Assembly: GCA_963709875.1 (NCBI GenBank)
Contig: CAVPYB010000012.1
Location: 310,001 to 374,000, forward strand
Direction: 5' to 3'
DNA length: 64,000 nt
Source: JAQBDA01 sp963709875
Lineage (GTDB): Bacteria > Chloroflexota > Anaerolineae > Anaerolineales > UBA4823
The translations under genes and the position numbers were made by a program. Of the stretch, positions 16,908 through 25,801 are shown one piece after another. Each line of letters opens with the position of its first letter. Within the stretch, counting starts at the first letter, position 1. The notes beneath the pieces were generated by a model. That model was not told the DNA's origin and made no database searches. It saw only the letters and a program-made list of their open reading frames with translations.

Positions 16908-17987
16908 TCAGCGTGAATTTTCCGATCTATCATCCAGCCGGGCGAAGATCATCCTCCCGGCAGCGGTCTGAAGCACTTTTGTTACCTGGACGTAAGTCTT
17001 GGAATTCAGATGATCGCGACCATCCTCTACCACCACCATCGTGCCATCATCCAGGTAACCAACCCCTTGTCCAGCTTCTTTGCCTTCTTGAATGATATCC
17101 ACCTGCAAGGTTTCCCCTGGGAGCAGTACAGACTTCACCGCGTTCGCCAGCTCGTTCACATTCAGCACATTCACGCCTTGCAGTTCCGCCACGCGGTTCA
17201 GGTTATAGTCATTGGTCAGGATTGGGCACCTGAGCTGGCGCGCCAGGATAACCAGCTTGTCATCGGCTTCACGCACACCTTCAACATCTATATCGCTGAT
17301 ACGCACTGGAATAGCGGAATCTTTCTGCAGTTGAGAGAGCACTTCCATGCCTCGACGGCCACGCTGCCGGCGCAGGCTGTCTGCCGAGTCGGCAATGTAT
17401 TGCAGTTCGTTCAAGATAAAACGTGGGATCAATAATGTCCCTACCAGGAAGCCGGTCCTGGCAATATCGGCAATGCGCCCATCGATGATCACACTGGTAT
17501 CGAGCAAAATGGTCCGTGAGTCGTCAAAACCGTTCAATCCGGATTCTCCCGTCGCGGCGGAGCGTGAAGGAATGTTCAAGCGAAAAATCGAAAAGATGTC
17601 GTTCTGGCGCATGACGAACACCGATATACCCAGATAGCTGAACAGCAGCACCCCAAGCAAGGGTAAGATATTCCTGAAAGGCTCCGGCAGCAGGGAGAGT
17701 GGGAAAGCCAGCAAAGCAGCGATAACCAGACCTGCCATCAGACCTGCCAGTCCAGCCAGCAGGGTCTGGGCGGAGATCTGCCCTAAGGAGCGCCGCAGGG
17801 CGCGTGCCGGCCTGGTAGTGATGAACGGCGTCAGGATCAGGCCGATCAATGCACCCAGCATGCCGACGGTGATGGCATACAGATCTGCGCCGCCGCCTGT
17901 CAGACCTGCCAGATAGGTGCCCACATACGCCCCCAAAGCGAACATCACGACCATTCCGATTAAACGAAGGATAAATTCCAAGCTCAT
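16908..17987 (-). CDS. PIN/TRAM domain membrane protein (YacL-like)
   Basis: 359-residue protein with four hydrophobic segments in the first 140 residues, a PIN nuclease-like domain beginning LLDTSVIIDGRIADIA (about 162) with acidic residues in LTNDYNLNRVA, and a C-terminal TRAM domain (about 290-350) of the RNA-binding type. Homologues are common next to ispD or rRNA methylase genes; here rlmB follows. A longer frame starts at 18056, but the ATG at 17987 has a GGAG and begins the first transmembrane helix. The 5' leader holds a terminator-like hairpin (18015-18035). Probably an RNA-processing factor at the membrane; the substrate is unknown. Confidence 0.85.
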   Translation of the reverse strand: MSLEFILRLIGMVVMFALGAYVGTYLAGLTGGGADLYAITVGMLGALIGLILTPFITTRPARALRRSLGQISAQTLLAGLAGLMAGLVIAALLAFPLSLLPEPFRNILPLLGVLLFSYLGISVFVMRQNDIFSIFRLNIPSRSAATGESGLNGFDDSRTILLDTSVIIDGRIADIARTGFLVGTLLIPRFILNELQYIADSADSLRRQRGRRGMEVLSQLQKDSAIPVRISDIDVEGVREADDKLVILARQLRCPILTNDYNLNRVAELQGVNVLNVNELANAVKSVLLPGETLQVDIIQEGKEAGQGVGYLDDGTMVVVEDGRDHLNSKTYVQVTKVLQTAAGRMIFARLDDRSENSR

Positions 17988-18454
17988 AATAAATGCTCCA
18001 CCATAATAAAAAAAGAGCGCAGTAGAGCTGCGCTCATGATGAGTGTGCACGAACAACCAAACTCAGGTTTGGCTTCTTACATACATTCTTTGTGGATGCC
18101 GGAAAAATAATATGAAGACAGGCACCCGCTCAGAAATAATAAGCGTTCATCTCAATATGAATGCAGCAATCATTTACCCTGAAAATAATGATCGTCCTCG
18201 CGACCCGGGTCGGAAATAATATAAACTTCAGGGTGTATGGATATTATAAATCAGATTCAGGGATGGTACGAGTGGTTGCCTGCATATAATTCTTAAGTGC
18301 AGCGTAGAAGTGCCTCGTGCCTGGGCTCTCAAGCAGGATCATTTATATCTTCAGGCTGCTGAATCAGCTATAATTATCCCCAGTCACGGACCACAAGTTA
18401 AAGCAGCAGCCAAGCTCGAGCCACAGCCACTCATCCAGATCGAAGGAGAACAGC
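17988..18454. other. 467-base divergent intergenic region
   Basis: No coding sequence is recognised between the PIN/TRAM gene and the MFS gene. It is AT-rich near the middle. Notable elements are hairpin CCAAAC/GTTTGG (18057-18072), the terminator-like hairpin at 18015-18035, and TATAAT hexamers at 18285-18290 and 18369-18374 facing the MFS gene without a convincing -35. Confidence 0.6.
18008..18035 (-). terminator. Terminator-like hairpin in the 5' leader of the PIN/TRAM gene
   Basis: On the minus strand GAGCGCAG pairs with CTGCGCTC (8 bp, five-base loop) and is followed by seven T residues, the form of an intrinsic terminator. It lies only 20 bases before the GGAG and start codon of the downstream gene and no minus-strand gene lies upstream of it. 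It is therefore a candidate attenuator. A smaller hairpin at 18057-18072 precedes it. Confidence 0.6.
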
Positions 18455-20467
18455 ATGGCATCTACCAGCATGACCGCGCCCCAAGGGATCGCCGAGAACG
18501 AATACAAGCGCCGCATCCGTGCCTGGACTCTCTACGATTGGGCCAACTCAGCATTCGCCACCACAATTCTGGCAGCTGTGCTTCCCGTGTATTACAGCCA
18601 GGTGGCTGGAGCGACTCTCTCCAGCCCGGCTGTGGCAACGGCTTACTGGAGTGCCGGGCTGAGCATCTCCCTGTTCATCGTCGCCCTCCTCTCCCCTATC
18701 CTGGGCACGATCTCGGATGTGATGCGCGGCAAGAAGCGCTTTCTGGCGATCTTCTTCGGAATGGGGATCGTGGGAACTGGCTTGCTGGTGCTTGTCGATA
18801 CCGGTGATTGGATGCTTGCCTCGCTGTTGTTCGTCTTCGGGCGTATCGGTTGGACAGGGGCAAATGTGTTTTACGATGCACTGCTGCCGCATGTCGCAAA
18901 AGAGGAGGATCGTGACAGTGTCTCGGCACGCGGGTTCGCCATCGGTTATCTCGGAGGAGGCTTACTACTGGCGATTAACATCGCCATGATCCAACTCCTC
19001 CCGGGAACCTGGGGCGCCCGTCTATCCTTCTTCAGCGTGGCTTTGTGGTGGGGAGTGTTTTCCATTCCGCTATTCCTGCGCGTGCCCGAGCCGCCCTCCG
19101 CGACGGTAAAGCTCGCTCCAGGCATCACGATTGTCAGTGCCAGCTTCAAGCGCCTTTGGGAAACGCTGAGAGATGTCGGTCGCTATCGAGAGCTGCTGAA
19201 ATTCCTGGTCGCTTTCTTAATCTACGCCGACGGCATCGGCACGATCATCGGAGTAGCGGCTATCTACGGCGCAGAGCTGGGTTTTGACAGCGTTTCGTTG
19301 GTCCTGGCGCTGCTGCTGGTACAGTTCGTCGCCATCCCTTACAGCCTGATATTTGGACGCCTGCCCAGCAAAACCGATACGCGCCGCCCGTTCTATCTGG
19401 CTTTTGTGCTCTATAACATGGTTGCGCTGCCGCTAGCCGGTGTTGCCAGTTCCCGGCTGCTGCCGGCAGATATCACCGGCATGCCCCCCGAGCCATACGC
19501 AACCACTGCTGCTGCATTGGGGGAAGGCGTCTATCTCGTGGAGCAGGCTCCGGTAGAATACCAGGGCAGCTGGACGGCAGTAACCGTTCCCGCCAGCCAG
19601 ATCGGAGCAGATCGGAGCGTAGAATACCAGGTCACCGACCAGCCAAGTGCAGCCTACCAGATTGTATTCAACGGACGGCGGGTTGAAATCACCTACAGCG
19701 CTGGACCAGAGCATGGAATCTGGACAGCAGAAATCGATGGACAGCCGCTGATCGACCTGGACACAGACCAGCCGCTGGTTATCGACGCCTACAACCCGAC
19801 CCTGCGCTACGGAGAAGTCGAGACCCTGGAAGCTGAAGAACCCGGCGAGCATACGCTGACGGTGATCAATACCAGCGAACAGAACCCGTCTTCCAGCGGC
19901 TCACGCATGAGCCTGGCGCAGTTCGAGGTCCTGCCCCCACAGCGTGAGAGCAGCCTGGGGTTGATCATCGGGTTAATATTGGCCGTCGAACTTGTCGGTC
20001 TGGCACTCTCCGCCCTTCTCGGACGCCCGTTATTTTCGGGCATGGCGGATAGACTGGACACCAAGAACAGCATCCTGCTGGCTCTGACCGTCTATGCAGT
20101 CATTGCTATGTGGGGCTTTTTCGTAAACTCGGTCGTGGAGTTCTGGTTCCTGGCTTGGATGGTGGCAGTAGTGCAGGGCGGCAGCCAGGCGCTCAGCCGC
20201 AGCCTCTTCTCTGTTATGTCCCCGGCATCCAAGAGCGGTGAATTTTTCGGTCTGTTCAGCGTCATGGAGAAGTTCTCTGCTATCCTGGGACCCTTGCTGT
20301 TCGCATTTGCTGCGACTACATTCAACAGCAGCCGGCCTGCGGTGTTGAGTATCATCGCTTTCTTCGTCATCGGGGGCTACCTGCTAACCCGGGTGAATGT
20401 CGATGAGGGCCGCCGCATTGCCAGGGAAGAAGATGCTGCAATGCTCCAGGAGAACCCCGCACAATAA
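18455..20467 (+). CDS. Atg22/UMF1-like MFS transporter with large extracytoplasmic insertion
   Basis: 670-residue major facilitator protein, about 200 residues longer than usual. The signature WTLYDWANSAFATTI near residue 24 places it in the Atg22/UMF1 group. Hydrophobic segments fill residues 30-350 and 505-655. Between them (about 345-505) lies a soluble segment with beta-rich features (VEYQGSWTAVTVPASQ, YQIVFNGRRVEITYSAG, HTLTVINTSEQ), which would sit outside the membrane between the two halves. Substrate unknown. GAAGGAGAAC precedes the ATG. It is followed two bases later by the ubiE-like gene and could be in its operon. Confidence 0.85.
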   Translation: MASTSMTAPQGIAENEYKRRIRAWTLYDWANSAFATTILAAVLPVYYSQVAGATLSSPAVATAYWSAGLSISLFIVALLSPILGTISDVMRGKKRFLAIFFGMGIVGTGLLVLVDTGDWMLASLLFVFGRIGWTGANVFYDALLPHVAKEEDRDSVSARGFAIGYLGGGLLLAINIAMIQLLPGTWGARLSFFSVALWWGVFSIPLFLRVPEPPSATVKLAPGITIVSASFKRLWETLRDVGRYRELLKFLVAFLIYADGIGTIIGVAAIYGAELGFDSVSLVLALLLVQFVAIPYSLIFGRLPSKTDTRRPFYLAFVLYNMVALPLAGVASSRLLPADITGMPPEPYATTAAALGEGVYLVEQAPVEYQGSWTAVTVPASQIGADRSVEYQVTDQPSAAYQIVFNGRRVEITYSAGPEHGIWTAEIDGQPLIDLDTDQPLVIDAYNPTLRYGEVETLEAEEPGEHTLTVINTSEQNPSSSGSRMSLAQFEVLPPQRESSLGLIIGLILAVELVGLALSALLGRPLFSGMADRLDTKNSILLALTVYAVIAMWGFFVNSVVEFWFLAWMVAVVQGGSQALSRSLFSVMSPASKSGEFFGLFSVMEKFSAILGPLLFAFAATTFNSSRPAVLSIIAFFVIGGYLLTRVNVDEGRRIAREEDAAMLQENPAQ

Positions 20468-20469
20468 TA

Positions 20470-21171
20470 ATGGCCAATCTCACCGGAAACGAACGCGCCC
20501 GCTACGTGCAGGGCATGTTCAACCGCATCGCCCACCGCTACGATCTGATGAACCGCCTGATGACCGTCGGTCAAGACGTGCGCTGGCGGCGGGAGGTGAT
20601 CCGCCGGGCAGAGCTCCCTCCGGCGGGCGTCCTGCTCGATCTGGGAGCCGGGACAGGAGACCTGGCACGAGAAGCCCTCCGCCAAAATCCGGACTGCCTC
20701 CCGGTCCCCGCGGATTTCACCCTGGGAATGATGCAGGCGGGAAGAGCACATCAGGGCGCAATCCACCTTGATTGGAACGCCGCCGACGCTCTCCATCTGC
20801 CCTTCCCGGATGAGACCTTCGATGCCGTCGTCTCGGGCTTCTTGCTGCGCAATGTCAGCGACATTCACAGCTGCTTGCGCGAACAGCAGCGAGTGCTGAA
20901 GCCTGGCGGAGTAATGGTCGCGCTGGACACAACCCGCCCGCCTGCCAGCCATCTGGCGCCGTTTATCAACTTCCACCTGCATACCATTATCCCCGCCTTA
21001 GGGGGAATGATCAGCGGCGAACCAGATGCCTACCGCTACCTGCCTGATTCCACCGATTCATTCCTGCCGGCCGAGCAGCTTGCGGAGCGCATGCTCTCCG
21101 CAAGATTCCGGAGTGTCGGTTTCCGGCGCTACATGCTGGGCACAGTTGCCATCCATTGGGGTAAAAAATGA
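20470..21171 (+). CDS. ubiE: Demethylmenaquinone methyltransferase (UbiE/MenG)
   Basis: 233-residue SAM-dependent methyltransferase that performs the last methylation in menaquinone (or ubiquinone) synthesis. Family motifs visible: MFNRIAHRYDLMNRLMTVGQDVRWRR, motif I LDLGAGTGDLA (near 58), and VLKPGG. In an organism of this kind menaquinone is the likely product. One residue pattern is unusual: the PDFT-type segment reads PADFTLGMMQAGR. It overlaps the flavin prenyltransferase-like gene by four bases, so quinone-related genes are grouped. Confidence 0.9.
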   Translation: MANLTGNERARYVQGMFNRIAHRYDLMNRLMTVGQDVRWRREVIRRAELPPAGVLLDLGAGTGDLAREALRQNPDCLPVPADFTLGMMQAGRAHQGAIHLDWNAADALHLPFPDETFDAVVSGFLLRNVSDIHSCLREQQRVLKPGGVMVALDTTRPPASHLAPFINFHLHTIIPALGGMISGEPDAYRYLPDSTDSFLPAEQLAERMLSARFRSVGFRRYMLGTVAIHWGKK

Positions 21172-21773
21172 ATATTGATGAAAGAAAGACCAGCCCACCT
21201 CCTCGCCTGGTGGTCGGGATCACAGGCGCTTCCGGTGTGATCCTGGGCATCCGCCTGCTGGAGATCTTAGCACCAGGGGAAATCGAGACCCATCTGGTGC
21301 TCTCCCCTGCGGCGCGCGTTACGATTGCCCAGGAAACTGACTGGAAGGTCAGCAACGTGCAGGACCTGGCAGACGCGAATTACAGTCACCAGGATATCGG
21401 CGCGGCAATCGCCTCCGGCTCGTTCAGCACGTTGGGCATGGTCGTCATCCCTTGCTCGATCAAGACCCTGTCCGCTATTGCCAATTCATATGCCGATGAC
21501 TTGCTATCACGGGCTGCCGATGTGACCATGAAAGAAGGTCGCCCGCTGCTGCTTGCCGTCCGGGAAACACCTCTGCACCGCGGCCACCTGCGCTTGCTCA
21601 GCCTGGCTGCTGAAGCTGGGGCGATCATCTTCCCTCCTGTGCCAGCCTATTATGCACGGCCGCAGAATCTGGAGGATGTGATCAACAACACCGTCGGGAG
21701 AATCCTTGCCCGCCTGGGGATCGAAAACCAGGCATACCTGGAATGGAAAGGGATGGACAAATCGACCTCCTGA
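21168..21773 (+). CDS. ubiX: UbiX-family flavin prenyltransferase
   Basis: 201-residue flavoprotein. UbiX makes the prenylated FMN cofactor used by UbiD-type decarboxylases. Signature segments: VGITGASGVILGIRLLEIL at the N terminus, IPCSIKTLSAIANSYADDLLSRAADVTMKEGRPLLLAVRETPLH, and the late FPPVPAYYARP. The cofactor would serve a UbiD partner in quinone synthesis; no ubiD is in the window. ATG overlaps the ubiE stop, and the gene overlaps the next by about 30 bases, indicating coupling. Confidence 0.92.
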   Translation: MNIDERKTSPPPRLVVGITGASGVILGIRLLEILAPGEIETHLVLSPAARVTIAQETDWKVSNVQDLADANYSHQDIGAAIASGSFSTLGMVVIPCSIKTLSAIANSYADDLLSRAADVTMKEGRPLLLAVRETPLHRGHLRLLSLAAEAGAIIFPPVPAYYARPQNLEDVINNTVGRILARLGIENQAYLEWKGMDKSTS

Positions 21774-22219
21774 CTGAGCTGCTCTCACTATCCACCATGA
21801 CCCTGGCTACAACCGGGTCAACCGGCTTGCCGCATGCCGCGCCTGTGTATTTTGCTGCCCGGCTAACCAGCTCTTCCACCTCTCCCCAAGAAGACCAGTG
21901 CTTTTATTTCTTTTCCGACCCACAAAGCCGGCACGGTCAAGACATCGCCCATGAACCGCACGCTGCGGCGGCGATCTACCCGGAGTGTTTTAGCTGGCAG
22001 GAGATCCGCGGCCTGCAGATGCGCGGGCAGGTCGTCCATGTGGAAGGTGGACCGGAATGGGATCAAGCCTGGCAAATTTACATCCAAAAGTTCCCCTATG
22101 TATCCGAGATGAAGGAAATCGTCGCCCTGAACCGCATGTATGCCTTTCTCCCGGAATGGATCCGCCTGGTGGATAACCGGCAAGGGTTTGGGTTCAAGCA
22201 AGAGTGGGTGATCAAATGA
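21743..22219 (+). CDS. Pyridoxamine 5'-phosphate oxidase-like flavin-binding protein
   Basis: 158-residue split-barrel (FMN-binding) protein of the PPOX-like/YhbP group. Features: early LLSLSTMTLATTGSTGLPHAAPVYF, central FYFFSDPQSRHGQDIAHEPHAAAAIYPE, and IRGLQMRGQVVHV, which form the flavin barrel. It lacks the residues for pyridoxine synthesis recognisable in true PdxH and is best seen as an unknown FMN- or F420-dependent reductase. It overlaps ubiX by 31 bases and the next methyltransferase by four (ATGA), so it is co-expressed with quinone genes. Confidence 0.78.
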   Translation: MERDGQIDLLTELLSLSTMTLATTGSTGLPHAAPVYFAARLTSSSTSPQEDQCFYFFSDPQSRHGQDIAHEPHAAAAIYPECFSWQEIRGLQMRGQVVHVEGGPEWDQAWQIYIQKFPYVSEMKEIVALNRMYAFLPEWIRLVDNRQGFGFKQEWVIK

Positions 22220-22971
22220 CCCCCGTCCCTGATGGGCGAGATATGGAAAAGGCAGCCCTGCGTGGTGAGCCTTCGTATGTCTGGCGTGCAGGGCAGGAGC
22301 GGCGCCTGGATATGATCCTGCAGGCTGCCGGCAAGCGAATATCTGGAGTAGTGCTCGAAAACGGCTGCGGGGTCGGGATGTACATCGAACATCTGGCACC
22401 CCACGCCGGGAAGGTGGTCGGGCTGGAATACGAGCTTGACCGTGCCGCCCAGGCATTGCAAAGATCGGAGCATATCGTCAACGCGGCCGGCGAGCATCTG
22501 CCCTTCCCGGACGAGAGCATTGACTTCATACTCAGCCACGAGGTACTGGAACACGTCCAGGACGACCGCTCAGCCGCCCGGGAAATGCTGCGCGTGCTCC
22601 GCCCTGGCGGACGGATAGCGCTGTTCGTCCCTAACCGAGGCTATCCATTCGAGACGCATGGCATATACTGGCGCGGCCGCTTCCATTTCGGGAATATCCC
22701 GCTGGTGAATTATCTGCCACGCAGCATCCGCGACCGCCTTGCGCCGCATGTGCGTGTTTACACCCGCCGCGATCTTGCCAACCTGTTCGCCGGACTGCCT
22801 GTACTATTTATCGAGCAGACGGTCATCTTCGGGGCGTATGACAACATCATCGCCCGCTCGCCTGCCCTGGGACGCAATCTGCGCTCCGTGCTGCAGCAAT
22901 TGGAGCGCACCCCCCTGCGAATATTTGGGCTGTCACATTATTGGGTAATCGAAAAGGTAATCGATATTTGA
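22216..22971 (+). CDS. Class I SAM-dependent methyltransferase
   Basis: 251-residue methyltransferase of the Methyltransf_11 type. Motif I is VLENGCGVGMYIEHLAPHAG (near 50), followed by acidic EYELD, and DESIDFILSHEVLEHVQDD and LRPGGRIALFVPNRG. No substrate can be named. The ATG at 22216 overlaps the preceding stop; a longer GTG start at 22204 is less likely. It faces the next methyltransferase gene tail to tail, ten bases apart. Confidence 0.85.
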   Translation: MTPVPDGRDMEKAALRGEPSYVWRAGQERRLDMILQAAGKRISGVVLENGCGVGMYIEHLAPHAGKVVGLEYELDRAAQALQRSEHIVNAAGEHLPFPDESIDFILSHEVLEHVQDDRSAAREMLRVLRPGGRIALFVPNRGYPFETHGIYWRGRFHFGNIPLVNYLPRSIRDRLAPHVRVYTRRDLANLFAGLPVLFIEQTVIFGAYDNIIARSPALGRNLRSVLQQLERTPLRIFGLSHYWVIEKVIDI

Positions 22972-22981
22972 TCGCCGGCAG

Positions 22982-23875
22982 CTATGCAGGTTGGCGGAAA
23001 TCGTAGATGCCATCTTGCTGCAGCCACTGGCGCGTGCAGCTCGGACAGATAAACCCTGGCTGGCTCTCTTCCAGCGGATGCTGACCGCACTCCGGACAGC
23101 GGAAGAAGGCACCCTCTCCGGCAGCCTCACCATCCCCCCTTGCCTCGGCTCGGACGAACACGCTGGGGGTCAACTGCCACCAGTCTCCCGATAACTGCGC
23201 GGCCGAGTCCATGGCGACCAACAGCTTCAGCGGCACCCAGCGCTTGAGCACGCCAATACGGTAATGCGAGACCGTCAGCTGGCGGGCGATATCGAACCCC
23301 GCCGCTTGCAGCCACGTGCGCACGGCCCTCGGGTGAAAATCGAAATTCAGTTCTGCAAATTCCACCGGTTCGAGCGAGAAGGGGCTCCATGTTTGTCTGC
23401 CCATCCAGTAGCGAAAGATAGCCTTAAAGTTCTGCTTGTTGGCGTACTCCAGGATAAATACCCCTCTGGGCTGAAGCACCTGCCGCACCTGGCCCAGGCT
23501 TCTGGGCGCGTCAGCCATGTGGTGCAGCGTGCGGATCATGGTTGCTGCATCGAACAGACCTGGGACGAACGGCAGCCGGTAAGCATCTGCGGCGACGTAG
23601 ATATAGCGGTCGCTTAAACCCAGGCGCGCCTGAGCTTGCTGGAGTTGGGTATAGGAATAGTCCAGCAGCACGACGCGCTTAAAATTTTGGTATCGTCCTG
23701 TATTCCGCCCTGCACCAGCCCCAATCTCCAGCATCAACTCACCCTCCGGGGGCAGCAGCCGGCGCAAGGCGATCGCTTCGACCTGATCTTCATAGGCGCG
23801 CCCGCCCTGCTCCCAGAAACTGATCTGGTAGTCAGATCCATCGTAATCACAAACTGGAGGGTGCTCAGCTGTCAT
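22982..23875 (-). CDS. SAM-dependent methyltransferase with C-terminal zinc ribbon
   Basis: 297-residue class I methyltransferase. Motif I is MLEIGAGAGRNTGRY (near 50); MIRTLHHMADAPRSLGQVRQVLQPRG is the motif II/III region. At the C terminus (about 255-290) CPECG and CPSC form a four-cysteine zinc ribbon resembling the Trm112/small zinc-finger element usually found at the start of such proteins. Substrate unknown. Neighbouring ugd suggests a cell-surface role, but nothing proves it. Confidence 0.82.
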   Translation of the reverse strand: MTAEHPPVCDYDGSDYQISFWEQGGRAYEDQVEAIALRRLLPPEGELMLEIGAGAGRNTGRYQNFKRVVLLDYSYTQLQQAQARLGLSDRYIYVAADAYRLPFVPGLFDAATMIRTLHHMADAPRSLGQVRQVLQPRGVFILEYANKQNFKAIFRYWMGRQTWSPFSLEPVEFAELNFDFHPRAVRTWLQAAGFDIARQLTVSHYRIGVLKRWVPLKLLVAMDSAAQLSGDWWQLTPSVFVRAEARGDGEAAGEGAFFRCPECGQHPLEESQPGFICPSCTRQWLQQDGIYDFRQPA

Positions 23876-24018
23876 AACTCACTCGACGCGATTGCAATTA
23901 TAACGTCTGGGAGATAATATTGCCCTTTTACCAACAAAGCAAAAGCACCATCAAGTGCGGGTCAGACTGCTAACCCAATTGAGGGTGCTCTGTAAATTGA
24001 AATTGCGAACTTTGCGAC

Positions 24019-25371
24019 TTATGCGGGGACCTGGACCTCGAAGCCATTCGGCTCCAGGTTGAGCTTAGAGCCATTATAGCCGCGCCCGACACCGCGATAT
24101 TCGAAGCCGAGCTGGCGCATAATCGTCGGATCATAGATATTGCGCCCATCGAAGATCATCGGACGGCGCATGAGGTGGTGGATGCGCTCCAGGTCAAGCT
24201 GCTTGAATTCGTTCCATTCGGTGACAACCACAAGCGCGTCGCATCCCTCTGCCATCGTGTATGGATCAGAACACATCTCAACACTCGGCAGTGACGACGT
24301 GGCGACTTTCATCGCCACCGGGTCATATGCCCGTACGACAGCACCGCCTGCCAGGAGTGCATCGGAGATAGTAATCGCCGGAGCATCACGCATATCGTCT
24401 GTATTCGGCTTGAAGGAAAGACCCAACAGCCCGACTACTTTCCCCGAAAGGTCACCCAGCATCTCGGTCAGCCGGACCACCGCCATCGGACGGCGGTCAT
24501 CGTTGATTTCCATCACGGCGTTCAGCAGCTGGGGGTGACGTCCTTTCTCTGCCGCCATATAGGTCAGTGCCTTCACATCCTTGGGGAAACAAGACCCACC
24601 GTAACCCAACCCGGCATCCAGGAAAGATGATCCGATCCGTTTATCGTAGCCCATGCCAGCGGCGACTTCTTTTACATCTGCGCCAAGCGCCTCACAGATA
24701 TTGGCAATTTCGTTAATAAAAGAGATCTTTGTCGCCAGGAATGCGTTCGATGCATACTTGATCATCTCAGCCGTGCGCAAATCGGTAATGACGATCGGCG
24801 CCCGCAGCGGCAGGTGCAGCTGGGCTACTTTATCAGCAGCCTCAGCATCCAGCGATCCGAGCACAGTGCGGTGCGGCTGCATGAAATCGCTGATCGCGGA
24901 GCCTTCACGTAAAAATTCTGGACAGGAGACCACCGCGAACGGTATCGGCGTCTTCTGGTGGCTTTTGATGATGTCCGCCACCCAGTCCCCGGTACCGACC
25001 GGGACGGTAGATTTGTTGACCACAACAAGCGGAGCAGTCATATTTTCAGCTACCGAGCGCGCCGCAGAGGCAACATAGCGCAGGTCTGCCTCTCCATCTA
25101 CCCCAGAAGGAGTCCCGACCGCGATGAAGACAAACTCGCTGCCCTCCAATCCTTCTGCATAGGATGTGGTGAACGACAGACGCCCAGACCGGACGTTCCG
25201 GTCGATAAGCTCCTTCAAGCCCGGCTCGTAGATGGGCATTTCGCCCCGCAGCAGCCCATCGATCTTATTTTCATCGATATCCAGGGCAATCACTTTGTTG
25301 CCCAGGTCCGAAAAACAGGCTGCTGTGACAATACCGACATAACCGACACCAATGACACAAATCTGTTTCAT
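24019..25371 (-). CDS. ugd: UDP-glucose 6-dehydrogenase
   Basis: 450-residue NAD-dependent enzyme that oxidises UDP-glucose to UDP-glucuronate, a precursor of surface polysaccharides. The N-terminal GVGYVGIVTAACF Rossmann motif, VGTPSGVDG, the central FINEIANICEA, the catalytic Cys at about 261 in GLGYGGSCFPKD, and the C-terminal AYDPVA/DALVVVTEW segments are all present. ATG at 25371 is used, with GGAGGG upstream; a TTG two codons before is possible. It is alone on its strand and could supply the exopolysaccharide locus 12 kb away. Nucleotide sugar specificity is by family. Confidence 0.94.
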   Translation of the reverse strand: MKQICVIGVGYVGIVTAACFSDLGNKVIALDIDENKIDGLLRGEMPIYEPGLKELIDRNVRSGRLSFTTSYAEGLEGSEFVFIAVGTPSGVDGEADLRYVASAARSVAENMTAPLVVVNKSTVPVGTGDWVADIIKSHQKTPIPFAVVSCPEFLREGSAISDFMQPHRTVLGSLDAEAADKVAQLHLPLRAPIVITDLRTAEMIKYASNAFLATKISFINEIANICEALGADVKEVAAGMGYDKRIGSSFLDAGLGYGGSCFPKDVKALTYMAAEKGRHPQLLNAVMEINDDRRPMAVVRLTEMLGDLSGKVVGLLGLSFKPNTDDMRDAPAITISDALLAGGAVVRAYDPVAMKVATSSLPSVEMCSDPYTMAEGCDALVVVTEWNEFKQLDLERIHHLMRRPMIFDGRNIYDPTIMRQLGFEYRGVGRGYNGSKLNLEPNGFEVQVPA

Positions 25372-25377
25372 GAACAA

Positions 25378-25801
25378 CTAAACCCTCCACTGTTTAAGAG
25401 ACTGACCATCCTGTATAGCTAAACTCTCTATTCCTGGTTGAGATTATTGCGAAATTTGCCGCTTAACCCCTTGCGAAGAAACCATATGTACCTGTTATGG
25501 CGATTCGCCGAAAACAATGCCTTCGTTTTGTAATATTCTTTCGGCAAATTGACAATGCAGGTATCAGCAAACATGCGCAGCAATATTACCATAAACTATC
25601 CAGACTTTCCCCATGTAAGACTTACAAATCGTTTACAAATTCCAAACTCGCCTAAATAATGCCGGATTTGGCTAAAATGTCACATTCTTGAGACAACCGT
25701 CATCTTTGAGCAATGATGTCTGTCACTTGTGAATTGGCTAAAACCAGTCTAAAATATCACTGATAAATTTTATCCGTAAGACCGAAAAGGGAGTATTAGA
25801 G
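25378..25801. other. 424-base intergenic region between ugd and the Rrf2 gene
   Basis: No gene is recognised. It includes palindrome TGTAAG-A-CTTACA (25614-25626), TTGGCTAAAA repeated exactly at 25668-25677 and 25734-25743, and CTAAAATGTCAC / CTAAAATATCAC at 25672-25683 and 25749-25760. A TTGACA at 25549 has no matching -10. Confidence 0.6.
25668..25760. promoter_or_regulatory. Repeated putative operator half-sites upstream of the Rrf2 gene
   Basis: TTGGCTAAAA occurs twice 66 bases apart, and CTAAAATGTCAC (25672) recurs as CTAAAATATCAC (25749). The second TTGGCTAAAA is followed by CCAGTCTAA, loosely symmetric to it. Rrf2 proteins usually control their own genes through such sites; this link is inferred. 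Confidence 0.4.

Noticed and set aside
16908..18056. Longer PIN/TRAM protein starting at 18056
   Set aside because: The extra 23 residues are translated through a terminator-like hairpin; the ATG at 17987 has an SD and starts the first TM helix.
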